64,000 bases of DNA from contig JACAAZ010000004.1 of NCBI GenBank assembly GCA_013376995.1, positions 62,001 through 126,000 on the forward strand, in the 5' to 3' direction. The translations under genes were made by a program, and so were the position numbers. Below the pieces are notes generated by a model. That model made no database searches and was not told the origin of the DNA. It saw nothing but the letters and a program-made list of their open reading frames with translations. The DNA comes from Bacteroidota bacterium. GTDB taxonomy: Bacteria; Bacteroidota; Bacteroidia; Bacteroidales; UBA4417. Within the stretch, counting starts at the first letter, position 1. Each line of letters starts with the position of its first letter. Of the stretch, positions 44,113 through 53,196 are shown piece after piece.

Positions 44113-46332
44113 TTGTTAGTTAGAGTATTAGGGTTAATGGCATTCCTGCTGTCCGGGCTGATCACCATGGGACAGCAGGCTGTCATTTGCGTGGTTGATG
44201 CAAAAACTAAAGAAGCTATTCCCTTCGCCAATGTTTGTTTTGATGGCATTGGCGCAAAATCACAAAAACACCTGCTTTCCGACATGAAAGGAAATGTCCC
44301 CAATGACCTGGTAAAAGCTGCCAGGGTGGTAATTTCCTGCATGGGCTATGAAACGCTTACAGATACGCTGCTTCCGGGGGAAAGTAAGTCCATCGGGCTG
44401 ACTCCAACCATTTTTAACATGAATGAAGTGGTTGTTACTGCACAATATTCACCCGAAAAAGCCGACAAGTCAATCTATAATATCTCTGTGATCAACAGCC
44501 GCCAGATTGAACAAAAGGCAGCTACCAACCTTACAGATCTATTGTCAGGTGAAAATAGTATGCGAATTGTGCAGGGAGGAGTTTTGGGATCCAGTATTAG
44601 TATGCTTGGTTTATCCGGGGAAAATGTGAAAATCCTTGTCGACGGAATTCCGGTCATTGGCCGGATGAATGGCAATATTGACCTGAACCAGCTGAACCTT
44701 TACAATGTAGACCATGTTGAGGTAATTGAAGGGCCAATGTCTGTCATTTATGGAAGCAATGCAATCGCAGGTGTAATTAACATTATTACTAAAGAAAACA
44801 AATCTGCTGCTTTCGCATCATTTCTTAATTCATACTATGAAAGTATAGGGATGTACAATTTTGACGGGGGCATAAGCAAGCGTCTAAAGAAGAACCTGTT
44901 CTCCATTGATGCGTCCCGCAATTTCTTTGGAGGATCCGAAGGTGGTGATTCTTTGCGGAAAATGCGCTGGAAGCCTAGAAGGCAATACAATGCCGATGCA
45001 TCTTACCTCTATTCTGATAAAAAGATCAGGATTAAATTGACTGGGCAATATTTCAATGAGATGCTTCTGGATAAAGGCCAACTTCTCCAACCTTATTATG
45101 AAACAGCCTTTGATAATTATTTTACAACGGTGCGTTCTACAGCCAAAGTAGAATCTTCTTATTCATTAAATGAAGGAGAGCTAATCAGCCTGGTAGCAGC
45201 CTATTCAACATACAATAGAATTAAAAACCAATATTTCAAGGATTTGACTACCCTTAATGAAATACTTACTCCAAATCCGGATGACCAGGATACCACCACT
45301 TTTAAGGATTATCTCCTTCGAGCTTGGTATAACAAGAATTCCCCCAATAATATCTTGAATTACCAGATGGGAATTGACTTGATTGATGAAGCAGGTACTG
45401 GAAAACGCATACTCAACCAGAAACAGGAAATCGGGGATTATGCTGCGTTCATTAGTTTTAAATATGATCCTTTCCGAAAATTGTCAGTTCAACCTGGATT
45501 AAGGGCTATCTACAATACAAAGTATAAAGCTCCTATCGTCTATTCAGTGAATCTTAAATGGGTGCCGCAAACCAAATGGGCCGTTAGAGCGTCATTTGCA
45601 AAGGGATTTAAAGCACCCGATCTGAAGCAACTTTATCTATATTTTATTGATATCAGTCACAATGTTAGAGGTAACCAGGATCTTAAAGCTGAATATTCTT
45701 ATAATTACAGCCTGTCATGCAGCTACAATAGTGAAGCTCAAAATACCTTCTTCAAAGCGGAAGCAAGTTTGTTCTATAATGACATAACAAATAATATCAC
45801 GCTTTCACCTTCTAAATCAAATCTCTATACCTATGTTAATATTGGCAAGCATCTTTCAAGGGGGATTCAGGCAAATGCTTCCTGGAGCCTTTATCCCTTG
45901 CTGAATGTTTCTCTTGGTTTTTCCAGGATTGCTGAAGCCTATGCATTTGATGCAACAAGTATAGGAAAAGCTAAAAATTATTGGAGCAATGACATAATGG
46001 GTACCCTGAATTACAAAATGTTTAACCAGAAACTCACTTTCTGCGTTTTTTATAAGTATACCGGCCAAACTCCTGAAGCAGCTATACAGGATGATAATAG
46101 TTTGGCAGTAAGATGGGTAGATAGATTTAGCCTGGTTGACCTAACCCTTATGCATACCTTGCTTCATAAGCATTTAACTCTTTCGGCGGGAATTAAAAAT
46201 CTGACGAATGTCACCACCGTAGCCGCCGTTGGAGGTGCAGGCGGAGCACATTCAGGTAACAGTAATTCATCCGATATTGCTTGGGGGCGTACCTGCTTTG
46301 TTAAGCTGGCTTTTAATTTTAACAAGTACTGA
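44113..46332 (+). CDS. TonB-dependent outer-membrane receptor (HmuR-like)
   Basis: Receptors of this class import haem or other ligands using TonB energy. A short signal peptide is followed by a carboxypeptidase-regulatory-like beta-sandwich (residues 24-97), a plug domain (110-235, with ILVDGIPVIGRMNGNIDLNQ and VEVIEGPMSVIYGSNAIAGV) and a 22-strand-type barrel to residue 739. The barrel's last residue is not aromatic (CFVKLAFNFNKY ends in Tyr, as common). The only start upstream of a complete signal peptide is TTG at 44113; ATG at 44137 leaves no positive N-terminus. It is cotranscribed with the HmuY-like gene. The ligand is inferred from context. Confidence 0.9.
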   Translation: MLVRVLGLMAFLLSGLITMGQQAVICVVDAKTKEAIPFANVCFDGIGAKSQKHLLSDMKGNVPNDLVKAARVVISCMGYETLTDTLLPGESKSIGLTPTIFNMNEVVVTAQYSPEKADKSIYNISVINSRQIEQKAATNLTDLLSGENSMRIVQGGVLGSSISMLGLSGENVKILVDGIPVIGRMNGNIDLNQLNLYNVDHVEVIEGPMSVIYGSNAIAGVINIITKENKSAAFASFLNSYYESIGMYNFDGGISKRLKKNLFSIDASRNFFGGSEGGDSLRKMRWKPRRQYNADASYLYSDKKIRIKLTGQYFNEMLLDKGQLLQPYYETAFDNYFTTVRSTAKVESSYSLNEGELISLVAAYSTYNRIKNQYFKDLTTLNEILTPNPDDQDTTTFKDYLLRAWYNKNSPNNILNYQMGIDLIDEAGTGKRILNQKQEIGDYAAFISFKYDPFRKLSVQPGLRAIYNTKYKAPIVYSVNLKWVPQTKWAVRASFAKGFKAPDLKQLYLYFIDISHNVRGNQDLKAEYSYNYSLSCSYNSEAQNTFFKAEASLFYNDITNNITLSPSKSNLYTYVNIGKHLSRGIQANASWSLYPLLNVSLGFSRIAEAYAFDATSIGKAKNYWSNDIMGTLNYKMFNQKLTFCVFYKYTGQTPEAAIQDDNSLAVRWVDRFSLVDLTLMHTLLHKHLTLSAGIKNLTNVTTVAAVGGAGGAHSGNSNSSDIAWGRTCFVKLAFNFNKY

Positions 46333-46408
46333 TGATATAGCAATGGTTGTAAAATCGCAAACCAAATATTATAATAAACATAACCATTACGTATTACATA
46401 CGACTGAT

Positions 46409-46475
46409 ATAAAACACTTGCGATGCAACCATTAATACCTTTAAAACTGGCAATGAATTAATAAATTATTATCAC
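46409..46475 (+). promoter_or_regulatory. Conserved promoter/leader shared with the T9SS gene at 8789
   Basis: This segment matches 8722-8788 at 55 of 70 positions (start codons included) without gaps. ATTAATACCTTT (46431-46442) is the conserved core and CACTT precedes it. The shared alignment supports the GTG at 46476 as the true start. Confidence 0.65.
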
Positions 46476-47480
46476 GTGAAAAGGGCCCTGTTTCTTGTGC
46501 TGCTGCCGGTAATTATTATTTCGGTAACATCCTGTTTTAAGGATGACGAAAAAGTTGTTCCTCATCAGCCAGGTTCTACAAAGGTGGATACAATCCCGCT
46601 TACCGTCTACTATAGTAATCAGGTTTACTTTGATTTGAACTCTGGTGCTTCAATTTCAACTAATTTGAGAAAGGATTGGGATTTGAGTTTCGGATCAGGG
46701 AAAGATGGTTGTTGCGTCAGGTTGAATACATCATGTTTCATGTTTGCTGCGAAAATTTCCTCGGAATCTTTTGGCTTGCCAGTGGATACTACCGGGGCAA
46801 TCTGGCATTTTGACAACTCTAATGGGAATGCAGATTCTACCGCCATTGGTAAATGGTACACAGTAGTTGGTAAGGATACAGTTTCAAATGGTCAGCTCAT
46901 AATATTGGATAGAGGTATAGATGAATTAGGAAACAATAGGGGCTTGAGGCAATTGGTATTAGATAGCCTTGCCAATGATACCTATTTCTTCCGCATCGCG
47001 AACCTTGATGGAAGTAATCAACAATCTTACCAGGTAACAAGAGATCCATTTAGTAATCACGTACTATTCTCCATCGGCCAGGTACAGGAAAATTATGCTG
47101 AACCTTATACAAAATCATGGGATTTGTTGTTTTCACAGTACACGACAATGCTTTATACAGATCAAGGTACGCCCTATCCTTACCTTGTAACTGGTGTACT
47201 CCTTAATCCTGATCTGGTTGAGGTCGCCATCGACTCTTCCAATAAATTTGATTCGATCTCTTTTCAAACGGCTAAGAGTCTTACATACTCTAACCGGCAG
47301 GACTTTATTGGTTACAACTGGAAATCATATTCATTTTCTAATGGAGTGTACACAGTTCGTACTAATATTAATTATGTGATTCATGATGAGGAGGGCTTCT
47401 ATTTTAAATTCAGGTTCCTAGGGTTCTATAATAATAAAGGTGAAAAGGGTTATCCCTCCATCGAATATCAAAAATTATAA
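46476..47480 (+). CDS. HmuY-like lipoprotein
   Basis: The 334-aa protein has a lipoprotein signal peptide (MKRALFLVLLPVIIISVTSC) and a HmuY-like fold. It repeats the pattern of the first HmuY-like protein: RKDWDLSFGSGKDGCCVRLN and later KSWDLLFSQYTTMLYTDQGT. Cysteines CC and a nearby C may form a disulphide. It is the usual lipoprotein form of the haem scavenger, in contrast to the T9SS version upstream. The start is GTG, supported by alignment of its promoter to the ATG of the T9SS gene. It has its own promoter in the 143-bp spacer after the receptor. Confidence 0.85.
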   Translation: MKRALFLVLLPVIIISVTSCFKDDEKVVPHQPGSTKVDTIPLTVYYSNQVYFDLNSGASISTNLRKDWDLSFGSGKDGCCVRLNTSCFMFAAKISSESFGLPVDTTGAIWHFDNSNGNADSTAIGKWYTVVGKDTVSNGQLIILDRGIDELGNNRGLRQLVLDSLANDTYFFRIANLDGSNQQSYQVTRDPFSNHVLFSIGQVQENYAEPYTKSWDLLFSQYTTMLYTDQGTPYPYLVTGVLLNPDLVEVAIDSSNKFDSISFQTAKSLTYSNRQDFIGYNWKSYSFSNGVYTVRTNINYVIHDEEGFYFKFRFLGFYNNKGEKGYPSIEYQKL

Positions 47481-47510
47481 CATTTTATCTTAACCAACCT
47501 CGAATTCCTA

Positions 47511-47573
47511 ATAACTAATTACTAGCACTAATAACCAATTACCAACAACTAACAACAAGTCCCAATAGCCAAT
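47511..47573 (+). repeat. Degenerate 7-bp repeat array, 9 units of TAACCAA type
   Basis: ATAACTA, ATTACTA, GCACTAA, TAACCAA, TTACCAA, CAACTAA, CAACAAG, TCCCAAT and AGCCAAT form nine heptamers after the HmuY-like lipoprotein gene. Confidence 0.65.
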
Positions 47574-47610
47574 CCTCTGCAACTGCTGTTCCCGGAATTT
47601 GAAAAAAGAC

Positions 47611-47618
47611 TAAGTTTG
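47611..47618 (+). promoter_or_regulatory. TAnnTTTG box for the M28 peptidase gene
   Basis: TAAGTTTG ends 16 nt before the ATG at 47635. No clear -33 element. Confidence 0.45.
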
Positions 47619-47634
47619 CGAAAAAATCCAGGCA

Positions 47635-49476
47635 ATGTTCAATATCACAATGCGCTATTCCTTCCTGCTACTGCTTCTGGTAGCGTTTAGCCAGGTTTCT
47701 TTAGGCCAGGTCGTTTCAAGTCAACCCCAAATTGGGAGAGGAAATAATACCTGGAAACCTGATTCAGAAATAACTGTTTCAGATCTTCAGCATGAAATTG
47801 GCTTTCTTGCTTCCGATTCTCTTAAAGGCCGGAAGCCGGGAATGCCCGAAAGCAATGTTGCTGCCAGGTATATTCGTGATTTGTTTAAGTCAGCCGGACT
47901 TACGATGCTCTGCAAGGACGGGCTTCAGGATTTTATAGTAGTTGCAGATATTAAACCGGGTGAGAATAACCATCTTGACATACCCGGATATTCTGCAATG
48001 CTGAATAAAGATTTCGTGCCTATCTCATTTTCTGCAAATGCAAAAGTTGATGCTGCCGTGGTATTTGCTGGCTATGGTTTCGATTTATCCCTTGACTCAC
48101 TAAAGTGGAATGATTATAGTAATCTTGATGTTAAGGGGAAATGGGTTATGATATTCCGTGGTGATCCTGAGCCGGATAAACCTAATAGCGCATTCATCCC
48201 TTTTGAACAGGAAAGATCTAAAACCCTAACGGCAAAAGATAAAGGGGCATTGGGTGTACTTCTTGTAACTCCTACTGATATTGAGAAGACTGATGTGCTT
48301 ATGCATGTACAATATGATAAAACTCCCGCAGATGCAGGCTTGCCGGTTATCAGTATAACCAGGGCACTTGCAGATCGTATTTTGTCTTCAATGAACTATA
48401 CCATTTCAGATCTCGAGTCCGCCATTAAAAGTGATCATAAGCCTCAAAGCCTGCTTCTGCCTGTAAATATTGCTGCTGAAACAGACCTTATTCAACAAAA
48501 AGTCACTACATATAATGTGGTTGGAGTCATCAAAGGCAATGACCCTCTGCTGTCAGGGGAATACATAGCAATAGGTGCACATTTCGATCACCTGGGAATG
48601 GGTGGTGAAAATTCTGGTTCACGGGTTCCTGATCAGGTCGCTGTTCATAATGGAGCTGATGATAATGCCTCAGGTACAGCCGGTGTTATTGAGCTGGCTC
48701 AAAAGTTAATGGCTCACCGTGCGGAATTAAAGCGCAGTATATTATTGATTTCATTTTCCGGCGAAGAAATGGGACTTTTAGGTTCAAAGGCCTTTGTGAA
48801 AGATAGTCCTGTTGGATTGAAAAGTATTAAAGCCATGATCAATCTCGACATGATTGGGCGGTTAAATACTGAATCAAAGGCAATCAGTGTTGGTGGTACG
48901 GGTACATCGACTGAGAGTGACACAATCATTGGTACTCTATCACTTAAGAGGCCATTTACTGTAAATAAATCACCGGAGGGTTTTGGGCCATCCGACCATG
49001 CTTCCTTTTATAGTGAGAATATCCCTGTATTCTTTTTTACAACTGGTGCACATGAGGATTATCATACACCCACTGATGATGCTGATAAAATAAATTATGA
49101 AGGGGAAGTGCAGGTTTTATCAATGGTCTATGACCTTGTTACTGACCTTTCTGAAAGACCTGATGCTTTGGTATTCAAAGAAGCAGGCGCAAAGGAAGGC
49201 GTGCGTTATAGTAGGTCATTGAAGGTGACGTTAGGAATTGTACCTGATATGGTTTCAACTGATAATAAAGGGCTAAGGGTTGATGGAATTCGAAAGGGCG
49301 GGCCTGCTGAAAAAGCTGGTATAAAGAAGGGGGATGTTATCGTTGCACTCGAAGGTCAACCAGTTACAAACATCTATGATTATATGTCAAGGTTGGGACG
49401 ATTGAAACCGGGACAAGTCGCCTCAGTTGAAATTGTCAGGGACGGCAAGAAGGAAATAATTATTGTTCAATTTTGA
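47635..49476 (+). CDS. Secreted M28-family zinc aminopeptidase with PDZ domain
   Basis: A signal peptide leads to a PA-like insert and a M28 catalytic domain. The zinc ligands and catalytic residues are in GAHFDHLGMGG, NGADDNASGTAGVIEL, SFSGEEMGLLG, MINLDMIGRL and ffTTGAHEDYHTPTDD. The C-terminal 90 residues are a PDZ domain (GLRVDGIRKGGPAEKAGIKK). Such enzymes trim N-terminal residues from peptides in the periplasm or outside the cell. At 613 aa it is complete. ATG at 47635 and 47650 are both possible; the second gives a more typical signal peptide. The GtrA gene follows closely. Confidence 0.9.
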   Translation: MFNITMRYSFLLLLLVAFSQVSLGQVVSSQPQIGRGNNTWKPDSEITVSDLQHEIGFLASDSLKGRKPGMPESNVAARYIRDLFKSAGLTMLCKDGLQDFIVVADIKPGENNHLDIPGYSAMLNKDFVPISFSANAKVDAAVVFAGYGFDLSLDSLKWNDYSNLDVKGKWVMIFRGDPEPDKPNSAFIPFEQERSKTLTAKDKGALGVLLVTPTDIEKTDVLMHVQYDKTPADAGLPVISITRALADRILSSMNYTISDLESAIKSDHKPQSLLLPVNIAAETDLIQQKVTTYNVVGVIKGNDPLLSGEYIAIGAHFDHLGMGGENSGSRVPDQVAVHNGADDNASGTAGVIELAQKLMAHRAELKRSILLISFSGEEMGLLGSKAFVKDSPVGLKSIKAMINLDMIGRLNTESKAISVGGTGTSTESDTIIGTLSLKRPFTVNKSPEGFGPSDHASFYSENIPVFFFTTGAHEDYHTPTDDADKINYEGEVQVLSMVYDLVTDLSERPDALVFKEAGAKEGVRYSRSLKVTLGIVPDMVSTDNKGLRVDGIRKGGPAEKAGIKKGDVIVALEGQPVTNIYDYMSRLGRLKPGQVASVEIVRDGKKEIIIVQF

Positions 49477-49486
49477 TAATAGCCAT

Positions 49487-49885
49487 ATGTGGCAATTCTT
49501 AACCAGGGAACTTATCCTGAAATTCGTAAAATTCGGTGCTGTTGGAGCTTCAGGTGTAGCCGTTGATTTTGGGTTTACATACCTGTCAAAGGAGATAGTG
49601 AAAATTCAAAAATATATAGCGAATGCAATTGGGTTTACACTGGCGGCATCAAGCAATTACATGCTAAACAGGTTGTGGACCTTTCATAGCCATAACCCTA
49701 ATATTGGTATAGAATACTCTAAGTTTCTATTTATTTCAATCCTGGGGCTGGGAATAAACACTTTCGTCATCTGGTTCCTGGTTAGTAAGTATAATCGCAA
49801 TTTCTATGTCTCAAAGTTATTTGCAATAGGAGTAGTAACCCTATGGAACTTTGTGCTGAATATGATATTTACTTTTGCCGCCTGA
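49487..49885 (+). CDS. GtrA-family membrane protein
   Basis: The 132-aa protein has four membrane segments and the GtrA-like pattern (KFVKFGAVGASGVAVDFGFT, SSNYMLNRLWTFHSHNPN). GtrA proteins are thought to move lipid-linked sugars across the inner membrane. The ATG at 49487 is chosen; the TTG at 49463 lies inside the preceding gene. It begins 10 bp after the M28 gene, so the two may be cotranscribed, although their roles are unrelated. Confidence 0.88.
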   Translation: MWQFLTRELILKFVKFGAVGASGVAVDFGFTYLSKEIVKIQKYIANAIGFTLAASSNYMLNRLWTFHSHNPNIGIEYSKFLFISILGLGINTFVIWFLVSKYNRNFYVSKLFAIGVVTLWNFVLNMIFTFAA

Positions 49886-49926
49886 TAGTTACAGGAGGAT
49901 TTCAACGTGATGAATAACCCGATATT

Positions 49927-50793
49927 CTATTGGGTTCTGGTCATCGATTCAGGAATAACCAGGATATAGTCTGCAAGGCCTTTGGAGTCATTGCTCAAAT
50001 CGGCTGGATCAGTTTGTTCTACAGAAGAAATCGTCACGATTTTAAGATTCGGGTTGACTTGTTTCAAATACCAAACAATTCCCTGGAAGTGATCACTATG
50101 ATAGCTTCCGTTGAAATGAAGAAATATATTTCCCTGTTTGAAGCTATCGAGTATGAAGTGTGCCATCGTTGCATCCTTGATAGCTTGGGCTTTCGCAATA
50201 TTGGCACTTGCATGGCTGGGAGAATCACCCATAGATTTCATGATTTCCTTGTAACAACTAAGGTTCGTATCAAAAAGAATGGGTAATGGAGCAATCAAAC
50301 TTAATGCTTCTTTATCTACTTTCGATAATGCTTCAAATCCTCCTGAATTTACCATACTGGCGTATCTCCTGGGAACATTGGTAGCAATGAAGTTAAGGCT
50401 GCTGTCGCGTGCAAATGATAATAATGGCTTATAATCGGCCTTGTAATTTGGCCATAACCGGGCTTCTGATTCAAAATTCTTATCCTTGACAAGCCCTTTC
50501 AGATATTCATTTATAATAATCTGATTGTCTGACTCAAACATTTCGGCTCCCAGGGTTAGGTTTTTCCCTTTCTCTTTGTATAGATCAACGAGGAGCTCAT
50601 ACTCAAGCCAATGACAAATTGGATTGTCATGGAGTTCCCCAAAGAAGACAATATCAGCTTTTGATGCATCTTCCAGCATTTCTTCATAGGATGAAGTTTT
50701 TCCTTTTACATCAAATATTTTATACGCTGGCTTATCACGCTTCATTGCTACAAAAACGATAAGGAATAAAGGTAAAATAAGGAGCTTTTTCAT
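49927..50793 (-). CDS. ChaN-family iron/haem-associated protein
   Basis: The 288-aa protein has an N-terminal hydrophobic signal or anchor (residues 2-17). It matches the ChaN/Tiki-like fold: IVFFGELHDNPICHWLEYEL, LGAEMFESDNQIIINEYLKG and FLHFNGSYHSDHFQGIVWYL. ChaN of Campylobacter binds haem, and family members are iron-regulated lipoproteins. I see no lipobox Cys. The conserved His residues (ELHD, NGSYHSDH) are the likely ligands. It converges with the GtrA gene and lies 2.4 kb from the HmuY locus. Confidence 0.85.
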   Translation of the reverse strand: MKKLLILPLFLIVFVAMKRDKPAYKIFDVKGKTSSYEEMLEDASKADIVFFGELHDNPICHWLEYELLVDLYKEKGKNLTLGAEMFESDNQIIINEYLKGLVKDKNFESEARLWPNYKADYKPLLSFARDSSLNFIATNVPRRYASMVNSGGFEALSKVDKEALSLIAPLPILFDTNLSCYKEIMKSMGDSPSHASANIAKAQAIKDATMAHFILDSFKQGNIFLHFNGSYHSDHFQGIVWYLKQVNPNLKIVTISSVEQTDPADLSNDSKGLADYILVIPESMTRTQ

Positions 50794-50837
50794 GAGGAAT
50801 GAAAATAAAGGTAAAACAGAATGACTGGTTCCGGGAT

Positions 50838-51326
50838 CTATTTTTTCAACTGATCACCTTGGAACATAAGTGGCAATAAGTTATGAACTCCGCGGATTTG
50901 CCATACAATACCATTTGTACCCTGCATCCATACTTTCAGAGGTTTCCCGGCAATGTTTTCATATTCAGCCATTACCTGCCTGCAACCACCACAAGGAGTT
51001 ACAGGTTGATGCATGCCGAATAATTCAGTGCTGGCGGTAATAGCAATGCTCTCAATCCCTACACCCGGATATTGGCTTGATGCCGCAAAGAGTGCAACTC
51101 TTTCTGCACATAAACCTGAGGGATAGGCGGCGTTTTCCTGGTTGCTACCCGTGACTATGATTCCATTCTGAAGCCTGACGGCAGCACCAACATAAAATCT
51201 GGAATAAGGCGCATACGCCGATTTACATGCTTCACTGGCTTTCTTGAGGAGCAGCTGGTCGAGTTCTTCCAATTCTTCTACTGAATGATATTCAGTATAG
51301 GCAATTTGCAATGAATATTCTGTCAT
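50838..51326 (-). CDS. cdd: Cytidine deaminase
   Basis: The enzyme deaminates cytidine and deoxycytidine in pyrimidine salvage. The zinc motifs are present: NAAYPSGLCAERVALF (C-A-E) and PVTPCGGCRQVM (PCxxC), and APYSRFYVGAAV for substrate binding. The ATG at 51326 gives 162 aa, the usual length; an upstream start at 51377 would add 17 residues that look like spacer. It lies 44 bp upstream of the ChaN-like gene, both on the minus strand. Confidence 0.95.
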   Translation of the reverse strand: MTEYSLQIAYTEYHSVEELEELDQLLLKKASEACKSAYAPYSRFYVGAAVRLQNGIIVTGSNQENAAYPSGLCAERVALFAASSQYPGVGIESIAITASTELFGMHQPVTPCGGCRQVMAEYENIAGKPLKVWMQGTNGIVWQIRGVHNLLPLMFQGDQLKK

Positions 51327-51496
51327 CTGGAATAAATGGGCTGTAAAGATAATAGTAATTAGGTATTCATCTGGCAAATAATAGCATCATGATTTTTTCT
51401 CTTAAAAAAACGGGATAATCCTGAACTAATGATGTCTGTAACGTAAATTAAGCAAAAGAATAAATTCAATTGCAAAGTCAACCGCTAAAGCTATTT

Positions 51497-53182
51497 TCAA
51501 TCACCAGCTTTTGCAGTTTCATTCCTGTCACGGGCAAGTAGCAACAATGAGGCAAAGTAGGCAAAATAAGTCACACCTTCCTGGCTTTCAATGGTATCTT
51601 CGGTGAACATGGAAATTATGAGAATTAGCCAGAAAATAATATAGAAATAGTCCTTATATCCTTTTTGAGCAAAAGTTGGATAAACTAAAACAAACAAAAA
51701 CCAGCATAATCCTAAAATGCCAAAGGCAACAGCAATTGACAGGTATTGATTGTGGGCGCGAAGGCGGTATTGCGGGTCCAGTAAAGAATTCATCCTTTTA
51801 TATTCAAGTTCAAAAGCAGTTGGGACATCGCCAGTGCCAACACCTATCAGCGGGTGCTCTTTTAACAGTAAAATAGAAGCCTTCCAGTATTCCAACCGCT
51901 GTATTAATGAACTTGAATTAGGGTTATTATGGTATTTATAATTGTCCCAACTTACCAATAAGTTTTCGATTGGAGTTCTGATATCAAATAAGGCACTATT
52001 ATTTGCATGTGTTAGGCCGGCTTCTATCTTGCCAATATCCTTAGGGGTCAGTTGGGCGACCCCTGACGAATCTTTTCTAAGATCTTTGGATGCAAGGTAC
52101 CTGATAAGCGTGTTCTTTAATAGCTGCTTTTTCCCATCCAGGTCAGTCAGCGGTTTTCTGCTAGCTTTGGACCACATTCTGTCAAGCTCTTCATCACAAA
52201 TATAAAGGCCTACATATTTGCCATTCTCTACTTTAAAATGAATAGTATCATGTCTGTAAATATTTCCCAGGGTTGTATAACGGTCAAGCTTATTATAATT
52301 AACAGGCTCCGTGTGCCGGTATTGTTCAACAACCGAATGAAAATAGAGTAGAGGTGCTGCTAATAAAACCAGGCCGGTAGCAAGAAATATAACCTGCTTC
52401 CTTCGATCTGAGCCGATCAGTGATTTATAAATCATGAACAGGATTGAAACAATCACAAGAATAGATATTCCTGTGCTGTAAGATAAATAAAGCAAGAAAA
52501 AGGTAAACCAGACAACAACGCTTGCAATCAGTATTTTTTGCCATCTTGTTAAAAAACCCTTCAGGAATATGAAATACAATAAGATGAAAATGCAATATAC
52601 CGTATTGAGGCTAAACCGGATATGAGAAATATGGGAATGTATTTCGCGAGTATCTGCCACAGGCAAATTCAGGAATAAATATATCCTGTAAATAGTTCCT
52701 GCTAAAATAGCTGCTGCATATCCGAAATAAAGCCAATACAGGGTTCGTGTATTAACTTTTGGGCCGGTTGAAAAGAATAAAGGCAGCAGAAATAAAGGGA
52801 GCTTGGTTCTTAGGTCTTTCAATGCATAGCTGAAGTCACTGGTGTATAAAAGTCCGATAACATGCAAAACCAATAAAGAAGGCAGGATGAGAGCCGCTCT
52901 GCAATGAAAAAAGGATTTGAACTTAGAATATAGTGATTTTAATATCGATTCAAGGAATCCTGATACTAATCGAAGAATTCTGATATATAATGGTTTTCCT
53001 GATGAGTTGAAATCAGCAATATAATCCAGGTCGGATTGATAAAACAGCCATAGTGCCAGTATTAAAAACTGCGCAGCACTTGTAGTATACTTCGATAGTG
53101 GTATGGAAGCAAGAAGCAATAGGAGGGAAATGTGATATAAACGCACATTCCAGGTCGAAAATTCTTGCTTAAAATCACTCAT
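51497..53182 (-). CDS. O-antigen ligase family membrane protein
   Basis: The 561-aa protein has a Wzy_C/WaaL-type architecture: about ten to twelve membrane segments, with a large periplasmic loop of about 150 residues (about 280-430). The typical C-terminal motif is LLKEHPLIGVGTGDVPTAFE followed by RAHNQYLSIAVAFGILGL. The large loop carries the catalytic residues in the family. It joins glycan to lipid or another acceptor. No glycosyltransferase cluster is nearby. It starts 14 bp after the S41 protease gene, so the two may be cotranscribed. Confidence 0.85.
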   Translation of the reverse strand: MSDFKQEFSTWNVRLYHISLLLLLASIPLSKYTTSAAQFLILALWLFYQSDLDYIADFNSSGKPLYIRILRLVSGFLESILKSLYSKFKSFFHCRAALILPSLLVLHVIGLLYTSDFSYALKDLRTKLPLFLLPLFFSTGPKVNTRTLYWLYFGYAAAILAGTIYRIYLFLNLPVADTREIHSHISHIRFSLNTVYCIFILLYFIFLKGFLTRWQKILIASVVVWFTFFLLYLSYSTGISILVIVSILFMIYKSLIGSDRRKQVIFLATGLVLLAAPLLYFHSVVEQYRHTEPVNYNKLDRYTTLGNIYRHDTIHFKVENGKYVGLYICDEELDRMWSKASRKPLTDLDGKKQLLKNTLIRYLASKDLRKDSSGVAQLTPKDIGKIEAGLTHANNSALFDIRTPIENLLVSWDNYKYHNNPNSSSLIQRLEYWKASILLLKEHPLIGVGTGDVPTAFELEYKRMNSLLDPQYRLRAHNQYLSIAVAFGILGLCWFLFVLVYPTFAQKGYKDYFYIIFWLILIISMFTEDTIESQEGVTYFAYFASLLLLARDRNETAKAGD

Positions 53183-53196
53183 GCATTCAATGTGGA

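Noticed and set aside
48714-48929. Minus-strand frame inside the M28 gene
   Set aside because: It is a shadow of the peptidase coding sequence, with no domain and no promoter.
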